From SIG607 sp045590395 (GTDB taxonomy: Bacteria > Bacillota > Clostridia > Oscillospirales > Acutalibacteraceae): a stretch of 5,579 nucleotides of DNA. The notes beneath the pieces were generated by a model. That model searched no databases. It saw nothing but the letters and a program-made list of their open reading frames with translations, and was not told the DNA's origin. Positions within the stretch are counted from its first letter, which is position 1; every line of letters starts with the position of its first letter. The position numbers and the translations under genes were made by a program. Positions 1 through 5,579 of this stretch are shown here, piece after piece. Where the stretch lies: positions 1 to 5,579 of the forward strand of contig JAZNQX010000041.1 in the NCBI GenBank assembly GCA_045590395.1. Reading direction: 5' to 3'.

Positions 1-3000
1 CAATAGCTGAGGATATTTCTAAACGCGAAGAATCTGTAAAGTATTTTCGTATGAGTGACGGTAGTATGACTGCTGTGTCTTATGCTTCTCCTGTTCATTA
101 TATTGATGAACAAGGTGAATATACTGAAATAGATAATACTCTTATAGAAACGGAAGAAAATTATACAAATAACGATAATTCTTTTGCTGTAACATTGCCT
201 AAAGAATCAAACGGTGAAGTTATAGTAGAAAACGAAAACAAGAAAATATCTTTTAGTCTAGTAGAAGCGAAAAAGGTAAAAACAAAAATCAAGCCTAATA
301 AGAGTAAGACTAAAAAGCAGGTTGACGAAGAAATTTCAAAAGCGAAAACCAAAAAAGAAAAAGCTGATATAATAAACAGTGATAAGTATTCACTGAAAAA
401 GTATTCGTCAGGTGTGATTTTTGAAAATGTATCTGATAATGTAGATGTTTCGTATGATATATATGGAAATAATCTTAAGGAAAGCATTGTTCTGAACAAG
501 AAAAATGCCAGAAGTGATTATGCTTATAATTTTACATATTCAGGACTTACGGCTATATTAAATGATGATAACAGCGTTTCGTTTATAGATGGTGAAAAGG
601 AATATTTTGTACTTCAAGCACCGTATATGATAGATAATAATGGTGTTAAAAGTACAGATATTGATGTTATTTTGACACCTTCTGAAACTGGCTGTGTTTA
701 TGAACTTGTGCCGAATAAAAAATGGCTTAATGATAAAGAAAGAGCGTACCCTGTTATTATAGACCCTACAATAACTCCGAAGCTTACTGCTCTTGATATT
801 AAGGATGCAACTGCTGTTTTCAATAGCTATGACAGCACTATGGAAAACTGGGCAAAAAATTTCTTGGGTTCAACTTCTTTCCATAGGTTAGCAGTTGGTA
901 GGTATCCAAACAGTACAAGTGCAATTGAAGCAGGTATTTGTATATATGCACCTATACCCAGCGGTATACCGGCTACAGCCAGAATTATTGATGCCAAGTT
1001 AAATCTTAAATTGGCATATGCAAGCGATGAAGATTATGCACAACATATAAGACTTGATGCATTTCAGATTACATCAAATTGGAATACTGCTAATATAAAT
1101 GAAGATAGTATATTGTTTACTACTCCAAAGAGCGGTGGATATGCTATACCTCAAATTAATAATAATGCGATTGACTACACATACATATCAAATGGTATTG
1201 GTAATTATCATGCTTTTGATATTACTAAGGCGGCTCAAGCATGGCAGCATGGTGAAAATAATTATGGCATAATGCTCAGAATGGATGAGTATTTGATTCG
1301 TGATCATAATTACCTGCTTGGTTTTTATTCAAGCGATGCTAGTGGTCAAACTAATAAGCCTCTGTTTACTTTTAGTTACAGAGATACAACAGGTCTTGAG
1401 GATTATTGGTCGTATCATAATGTTGGAGTAGGAAATGCAGGAGTTGGTTATATTAACGATTTCAGCGGTAGCCTGACATTCTTGCATAATGATACGGAAT
1501 ATATAAACGAAAGATATAGTGTTTCACTTTCGCATGTTTATAATACCAATAATGCTACTGTTGCAACTGCATACGGTAATGGTTGGAATCTTAATATTGG
1601 AGAATTCGGTAGCGAAACTATAGAATCGGTGTCATATTACTATTATAAAGATGCCGACGGTACTAAGCATTATTTTTATAATGATAACGGTACATATAAG
1701 GACGAAGACGGTTTGGGTTATGTATATTCTGCCGTTACGGGAAATTATACAGCGCAGGTAACAACCAAAAATCATGAAACACTGCTTTTTGATTCAAGCG
1801 GTAGGCTTCGCCGTGTTACAGACAGTAATTCTAATAGTGTTGACTTTTATTATGAAACACTGGGGCTTTCCTCGGTGAAATTCGGTGAAAGCAGTATAAT
1901 ATCTCTTAGTTATTCGGGAGGAAAGCTCTCTCAGATTACTAATAATAAAACCGGACATATAATAAATTATACATATGATTCTTCCGGAAATCTTATTACA
2001 ATACAACATGTGTGGGATTCGGAGAATACCGATACATACAGTTATACTTATGCTGATAAAAAACTGATAAGTGCAACTGATTCCAGTGGATATCGTGTAA
2101 GTTATGAGTATGTGAATGATAATAATATCAGTCGTGTTCGCAGTGTTATTGAAAGTGCGCTTAATACTGATAATGAGCGAGTAAACGGACAGAAAATGAC
2201 ATTTACATATAACAACGGAAATCAGACGGTTATTGAGGACTGCGGACTTGACGGAGATATAACTACCTCGGCAGATAATAACAAGATGATTTACCAATTC
2301 GATGTTTTTGGTCAGCCTGTTTCGGTTTATGATGAAGAGGGCAGAGGCGGTAGTTATAAATACAGTACCGTATCTAATGAGCAACATAATTTATTACTTT
2401 CATCTGCTTCCTATGGATATATTCCTGGTGGAGAAATTGTAAAAGAACCTTGCTTTGATTACGGCGGTGCTTGGTGGAGTTATTCAGGAAATGTGTACTA
2501 TAATAATAATATTGCCGTAGTAGGCACGGGTTCTAAGCTTTTTCAATTTATAACTCTTGACAAGGGTAAATATAATCTATCAGCGACTTTTTACACACCT
2601 TCTGTTTACACAAGAGCGCGAATGAGTGTACTGCATCACTCAGAAGAAATGATAACTTATTCCGATATTGATTTTAGTGAAGCAGACCGTGTAAAAGATG
2701 AAGTTGAGTTTGAAATTACTAGTGATGATACAACAATAATTATTGTATTCGAGGAAACCGGTGAAGGTGCTGTTGAAATAGAAAGCCCGTATATTTATAA
2801 GCTACCATATGCCAACAAAACTAATTATTTAACCGATGGTGATTTTGATTATGCTTATGCAGGTTATGAAACCCGTATAGACTGGCAAATGGATGAGGCA
2901 ATGTTTGGCGCAGAAAAGGTTTCTGCTACTCAATATGATGGCTCTGTTGGTAATGTAATGATGCTGGAGCCATCGGCTGTTGATTTCGATACATATAACC

Positions 3001-5579
3001 GTGTTTATTGTGATACTTATGTTAACGGTAATGCCAACGATGTATTTTTGCTAAGCGGTTGGGCAAAAGCCTGTGCAATAAACAGCGGGGAATGTACCTT
3101 TGAGCTAACGTTAGAAATATCGTGTGCAGATGGTAGTACTATTACAAAGTCTCTTAAATTTAATAATAATATAACCGATTGGCAATTTGCTTCTATGGCG
3201 GTTCCCGTAGAAAAAGCGTATAACAGCGTTAAAGTGATTATTGATTACAGCCAACAGCTTAATAATGGATATTTTGATGATATACAGCTTATAAAGGATG
3301 ATGCGGTTTCATATACTTATGATGCTAACGGTAACGTGATTTCAGCAAAAACTGCGGCTACTAACAGCCAATATAAGTATGACGGAAATTCCCGACTTAC
3401 CTCAGCCATAGACACTACAGGTGTGAATTTTAAGTATAGCTATGATGATAATCATAACCTTACCTGTGCTGTAAGTGATGCTGCCAGTGTTATTCAGTAC
3501 AATTATAATTCATACGGTCAGGCAACATCCTCATCGGTTTACGCCAATACGTGTCTTGTAAGTCCCGAAGACGGTAAAACATATTATATGTTCCTGCGTT
3601 CTACAGGTTGGTATTTAGATGAGTATTATAACAGTGGTACTACAAATATCGTTCAAGACAGATATTCAGGAACTCCTAACTGTGATATACAGGAATATAC
3701 ACTAACAAAACAAGCGGACGGCTATTATACTATTGGCTACGGTAATTGCTATATTACGGCACGTGGTGGTACAGAAGGCTCTACCCTTACGATAGGAAAT
3801 GATGCAACGGTTGACGCCGCTAAATTTAAGCTTGTAAAAAATTTAAACGGTGGTTATCATATCGTTTCTAAGCTTAACGAACAGCTTTGTATAACAAATG
3901 AGGAAGAAAATTGGTCAAATACCGTAGCACTGCTTCTTTCTCCGATAGTTGAGGGTAATAATAGCCAAATATGGTATTTTGAAGAGAGTGCGGTAAAGGA
4001 CCAAAAGCCTGTCATTAAAGATAAAGCTATATATGCTATACGCGGTTTTAATGACGGAAGATATTTTAAGGCTTCAAATCTTACAGCAGGCTCAAGTATA
4101 GGTGTTCAGACCGGTCAGGAAAATGCAACTAAGTTTTTAGTTGAGAAGTATAGTGATACAGATTATTATCATATAAAAGTAGTTGATACAAATCTGGCAA
4201 TGTGTTATAATTCAGATAGTAACAGTGTTACATTAGAGCAGTATACTGCAGGGGCTGATTCACAGCTATTTGCTATAAATGTGCATGAAACAGATGTTGT
4301 CGGCGCAACTGATAGGTACAGCATATCTATTAATCCAAAGGCTGATGCGGCTACTTACATTTACGCCTGGATATCAGATAATGTTTATGCAAGTACTTAT
4401 ATGGGGCACTTCGGCTGTTATATGTTCTTTGAAGAGGTGCTGTATTCCTCGTCCTCGGCTGTTTATAATGAAGACGGTACTCAGCTTGTGTCAACCACCG
4501 ATAATGCTACAGGTCTTACTACAAGCTATACCTACGATAGCCTTGGCAGAGTCTCAAAGGTGCAGACAGGCGCAAGAAGTGTAGAAAATAATTATGACAG
4601 TCGTAACCGTTTGTCGTATAGCGTTACTGACAGTATGCGCACGATATATAATTATAATGACAAAAACCTGTTGTCTACCATACGTGTTGTGGCAGGCTAC
4701 GGTACACAGACCTATGCTTTCGACTATGATAGCTTTGGTAATACTAAAAAAATCAGCGTGGGTAACAACGTTCTGGCACAGTATAGTTATGTGGGAAATA
4801 CTTCCCTTGTGTCACAGATGCTTTACGGAAATTCCGACAGTATAAGCTATACCTATGATGATGATTATAGAGTTACTAAGAAAACATATACCGATAATAG
4901 CAATACAGGTACACTTGTAAAGTCTGCAACTGTTGACTATGAGTATGATATGTTCGGTAACGTATATAAATTAAAGGACGGCTTTAGCGGTGTTACCTCT
5001 CAGTATAGCTATGATTTAATTGGAAGAATAACTCAGGTTAAAAAGTCTGATAACACCTGGAAAAATATAGGTTATGACGCGTTTGACCGTGTTAACAGTT
5101 ATAGCACACGTATTTTAAATAAAACTGTTCAGTCTTCCGCCTTGTACGGTAATATAGGCGAAATAAAAAGCTTTACTAATACAATAGGCGACAGAGCAGA
5201 CTCAATAAGCTATAAATATGATGCCTTTAACCGACTTACTGGCAGAACCCTTAATAACATTAACAGTACTTCCACCTATACCTACCAAAAGGGTACTAAC
5301 GGACAGGATACTGCACGTGTTGAAACCTTTAATAACGGTAAAGATGTATATACCTATACCTATGATAACTACGGTAATATAAGTACTGTAGCTAAAAACG
5401 GAACGGTTATTGAAAGCTACTGGTATAACCTATATAATCAGCTTGACTATGCAATAATAGGTAATGATGAATATGAGTATACATATGCAAACGGTGCTTC
5501 AACTAATCTTGAATTTGTATACAAAAACGGCACTATGATTAAAACCTATGGGTATATGTCAGCCGATGACAGAACATGG
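1..5579 (+). CDS. Partial giant YD-repeat (RHS/WapA-like) protein with DNRLRE, jelly-roll and ricin-like modules; both ends missing
   Basis: A single frame (first complete codon at 3, last codon TGG at 5577-5579) is open for 1859 codons. Its translation is coherent throughout, with no frameshift visible. Order of parts, in local residues: family N-terminal head 1-260, DNRLRE-like beta-sandwich about 262-461, GLEDYW junction 464-537, YD block 1 about 540-800, two beta-sandwich modules 817-935 and 941-1100, YD block 2 1101-1181, two ricin-like beta-trefoils about 1186-1480, YD block 3 1481-1859. Known of the family: YD/RHS repeats form a beta-strand cage and are usually exported or surface-bound, often with a variable C-terminal effector. 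Inferred: a secreted glycan-binding adhesin or polymorphic toxin. No signal peptide is seen because the true start is upstream; residues before the first ATG (base 51) already match the family head. No RHS core motif or stop codon is reached, so the effector, if any, lies beyond the window. The YD-repeat identity is very secure; the biological role is not. Confidence 0.95.
3..782 (+). other. N-terminal head domain of the Firmicutes DNRLRE/RHS family (partial)
   Basis: Residues 1-260 of the partial protein. The segment reads KREESVKYFRMSDGS, then a VHYIDEQGEY-TEIDNTL stretch, then SFAVTLPKESNGE, and ends with YPVIIDPT at residues 249-256. From memory, this pattern (a 'REENVKHFRLSDGS...AVVY..PVHY.d..G.W.EIDNTL' opening and a 'YPVIIDP' close) is the usual lead-in to the DNRLRE domain in large Firmicutes RHS proteins. 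Because the conserved part starts upstream of ATG 51, the real start and any signal peptide must lie before base 1. The function of the head is not established; it is probably a beta-rich extracellular domain. A lysine-rich insert occurs at residues 89-121. Confidence 0.75.
267..365 (+). other. Lysine-rich charged insert within the N-terminal head
   Basis: Residues 89-121 are strongly basic: 14 of the 31 codons from 270 to 362 are lysine (AAA or AAG), broken by Thr, Ser, Pro and a short acidic stretch (DEE). The insert sits between the beta-like ISFSLVEA segment and the DKYSLKKYSSGVIFENV segment. It is probably a flexible or helical solvent-exposed loop. It could make electrostatic contacts with teichoic acid or other anionic cell-surface polymers, but that is only an inference. 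The flanking reading frame is continuous, so it is not a frameshift artefact. Confidence 0.7.
783..1385 (+). other. DNRLRE-like (CBM96-type) beta-sandwich domain
   Basis: Residues about 262-461. Landmarks follow the family order: LAVGR at 296-300 (the 'LrVGr' strand after the opening segment), then a strand leading into IPATARIIDAKLNLKL around 323-338 (the 'lp..a.I..AkL.L' strand), SNWNTANIN about 359-367, and FDITKAAQAW followed by a GENNYGIMLR strand at 405-426 (the 'fDITk.v..W..G..NyGi.L' signature). It ends with a PLFTFSYRD strand at 453-461. Known of the family: DNRLRE domains are beta-sandwiches found in exported proteins of Gram-positive bacteria, and CBM96 members bind polysaccharide. 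Binding here is inferred; I cannot identify a ligand or contact residues. The domain follows directly on the YPVIIDPT motif, as is usual. Confidence 0.8.
1392..1610 (+). other. Conserved GLEDYW junction leading into the YD shell
   Basis: Residues 464-536. It begins GLEDYWSYHNVGVGNAG, continues GYINDFSGSLTFLHND and SVSLSHVYNTNN, and closes with YGNGWNLNIGE (GNGW at 525-528). From memory, the same series ('GLEDYW.YH...G.AG.GYvN.f.GnL.f.HnD......PvsisHvYNs......G.GW..ny') is a hallmark of large Firmicutes RHS proteins, where it forms the start of the repeat cage after the DNRLRE domain. In RHS cages the comparable N-terminal strands help close the shell; that role is inferred here. Confidence 0.75.
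1620..2402 (+). repeat. YD-repeat block 1 (start of the RHS-type beta-cage)
   Basis: Residues about 540-800. The block opens with SYYYYKDADGTKHYFY and YKDEDGLGYVY, which are typical first strands of the shell. Clear repeat units follow: a FDSSGRLRRVTDSNSNSVDF unit from 596, YTYDSSGNL at 656-664, YSYTYADKKLISATDSSG, and FDVFGQPVSVYDEEGRG from 766. Each unit follows the x-Y/F-x-Y/F-D-x2-G-R/N-L pattern of YD repeats, with about 20 residues per unit. The last unit matches the conserved 'yqFd.fG..vSv.DeeG.' repeat that in relatives comes just before an inserted beta-sandwich. The DNA copies are too diverged to be recent duplications. Confidence 0.85.
2451..2807 (+). other. Predicted beta-sandwich module A inserted in the YD shell
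   Basis: Residues 817-935. No YD motif is present. Alternating hydrophobic strands are seen (VYYNNNIAVVGTG, KLFQFITLDKGKYNLSATFY, VEFEITSDDTTIIIVFEE, VEIESPYIYKLPY). The 'G.Y.lS.tFY.P' strand, the 'D...IiIvFE' strand and the final 'v.IesPyIykL' strand are what one expects of a jelly-roll module with a closing strand naming the module edge, as in carbohydrate-binding-like domains of this protein class. I cannot assign a CBM family or a ligand. Function as a binding module is inferred from fold pattern and position. Confidence 0.55.
2823..3302 (+). other. Predicted jelly-roll carbohydrate-binding-like module B
   Basis: Residues 941-1100. It opens with NYLTDGDFD (941-949), the 'NllknGdFE' start common to CBM-like jelly-rolls, and closes with YFDDIQLIKDD (about 1090-1100), the matching 'yfDdiqL' last strand. 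Strands between include VFLLSGWAKA, CTFELTLEISCADG, TKSLKFNNN, DWQFASMAVPV and NSVKVIIDYS. The order 'l.Gwaka', 'W.f.s..vpv' and 'yfDdiqL' is the usual one in such domains. Four cysteines lie within it (1003, 1024, 1031, 1041), whereas most of the protein is cysteine-poor. It comes straight after module A and straight before YD block 2, so it is a likely outward-facing glycan-binding piece of the shell. Ligand unknown. Confidence 0.7.
3303..3545 (+). repeat. YD-repeat block 2, interrupted by the ricin-like insert
   Basis: Residues 1101-1181. Four consecutive units are clear: YTYDANGNV (1104-1112), YKYDGNSRL (1124-1132), YSYDDNHNL (1145-1153) and YNYNSYGQA (from 1166). Spacing is close to 20-21 residues. 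The last unit is followed by TSSSVYAN, where the repeat pattern stops abruptly and the ricin-like unit begins. The repeats resume at 4443 with a similar SSSSAVYNEDGT stretch, so blocks 2 and 3 are probably one shell segment split by an inserted domain. Confidence 0.85.
3558..3989 (+). other. Ricin-type beta-trefoil lectin-like domain 1
   Basis: Residues about 1186-1329. It opens DGKTYYMFLRSTGWYLD (about 1190-1206), the typical 'g..Y.i....sgkyLd' start of RICIN / Ricin_B_lectin_2 domains. Three subrepeats can be laid out: alpha 3585-3734 (ending YYTI), beta 3735-3866 (with CYITA, FKLVK, ending YHIV) and gamma 3867-3986 (with LCIT, ending SQIWYFE). The gamma repeat carries a true Q-x-W motif at 1322-1324; the alpha and beta repeats have degenerate forms (QEY, KFK). 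Known of the family: ricin-type trefoils bind sugars through up to three subdomain sites. Sugar binding here is inferred, and the degenerate motifs make the number of working sites uncertain. Confidence 0.75.
4020..4442 (+). other. Ricin-type beta-trefoil-like domain 2 (more diverged)
   Basis: Residues about 1340-1480. It repeats the plan of the previous domain: alpha subrepeat 4029-4178 (IYAIRGFNDGRYFKAS, KFLVEKYS, ending YYHIK), beta 4179-4328 (NLAMCYNSDSN, SQLFAIN with Q-x-F at 1421-1423, ending RYSIS) and gamma 4326-4442 (TYIYAWISDN, ending CYMFFEEV). Each subrepeat ends with an aromatic 'Y-x-I' strand or an aromatic-acidic stretch comparable to SQIWYFEE in domain 1. No intact Q-x-W motif is left, so this copy may be structural or have altered binding. 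The linker KDQKPVIKDK separates the two copies. The third subrepeat is the weakest part of the call. The YD pattern resumes immediately after it. Confidence 0.6.
4443..5579 (+). repeat. YD-repeat block 3, running off the window end
   Basis: Residues 1481-1859. At least ten YD units follow each other: YTYDSLGRV (1509), NNYDSRNRL (1529), YNYNDKNLL (1549), FDYDSFGNT (1573), YTYDDDYRV (1616), YEYDMFGNV (1646), YSYDLIGRI (1668), IGYDAFDRV, YKYDAFNRL (1737), YTYDNYGNI (1785), with more degenerate ones after that (YWYNLYNQL, YEYTYAN). The opening SAVYNEDGTQLVSTTDNATG matches the unit that relatives place just before a 'TtYTYD' repeat. This 379-residue stretch has no cysteine. The conserved RHS-associated core (the DPxGR and 'YyRYYDPe.GRF' type motifs) is not reached, so the shell is still open at the window edge. 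In this class of protein the C-terminal variable domain would follow the core. Confidence 0.9.

Noticed and set aside
51..53. ATG as a possible translation start of the large gene
   Set aside because: The residues coded upstream (KREESVKYFR) belong to the same conserved family opening, there is no convincing ribosome-binding site just before it, and an exported protein of this type should begin with a signal peptide.
161..499. Open frame of 112 codons on the - strand
   Set aside because: It lies antisense within the N-terminal head coding region; its Phe/Ser/Leu-rich product is what the complement of a Lys/Glu-rich stretch gives. The + strand frame shows recognisable family motifs.
1794..2387. 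Open frame of 197 codons on the - strand
   Set aside because: It is the complement of YD block 1. The Ile/Thr-rich product reflects complemented Asn/Tyr/Asp and Ser/Gly codons and shows no domain; the sense strand has clear YD motifs throughout.
3546..4448. A mobile element inserted in the gene
   Set aside because: The inserted stretch keeps the reading frame, codes for a lectin-like protein domain, and has no inverted terminal repeats or transposase; it is a domain insertion rather than a transposon.
4279..4845. Two short + strand open frames (4279-4584 and 4594-4845)
   Set aside because: Both are out-of-frame shadows inside the ricin-like domain 2 and YD block 3, with no recognisable motif, while the main frame is continuous and motif-rich over the same bases.
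4527..5375. Recurrent TATACCTATGAT-like DNA words, as a possible direct-repeat or CRISPR array
   Set aside because: They are irregularly spaced, in frame, and encode the YTYD core of YD repeats; there are no uniform spacers or full-length identical repeats.

Overview
The whole window lies inside one very large protein-coding gene on the + strand. The frame whose first complete codon is at base 3 stays open, with no stop, to base 5579 (1859 codons). Neither the start codon nor the stop codon is present. The product is a YD-repeat (RHS/wall-associated-protein-like) surface or secreted giant protein. I number residues locally, so that residue n begins at base 3n. The DNA is AT-rich, Ile is often ATA, and the domain order is the one common in gut Firmicutes (Clostridia, Ruminococcus/Eubacterium-like). 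The species cannot be read from the sequence.

Layout: (1) bases 3-782, an N-terminal head found in this Firmicutes family, with a lysine-rich insert and ending in a YPVIIDPT motif; (2) about 783-1385, a DNRLRE/CBM96-like beta-sandwich; (3) about 1392-1610, a conserved GLEDYW...GYINDFSGSL...GNGW junction leading into the repeat shell; (4) about 1620-2400, YD-repeat block 1; (5) 2451-2807 and 2823-3302, two consecutive predicted beta-sandwich (jelly-roll, carbohydrate-binding-like) modules; (6) 3303-3545, a short YD block 2; (7) about 3558-4442, an inserted unit that reads as two tandem ricin-type beta-trefoils; (8) 4443-5579, a long YD block 3 that runs off the window before any RHS core motif or C-terminal variable (toxin-like) domain appears.

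How the parts fit together (inference from family knowledge): YD repeats build a hollow beta-cage that can hold a C-terminal effector, while the DNRLRE, jelly-roll and ricin-like modules look like outward-facing glycan-binding pieces. The protein may therefore be a glycan-binding adhesin or a contact-dependent polymorphic toxin. The part that would decide this (the C-terminus and any immunity gene) lies downstream of base 5579. There is no intergenic DNA in the window, so no promoter, terminator, RNA gene, CRISPR array or mobile element is reported. The most notable feature is the way the YD shell is interrupted by lectin-like modules, above all the double beta-trefoil.
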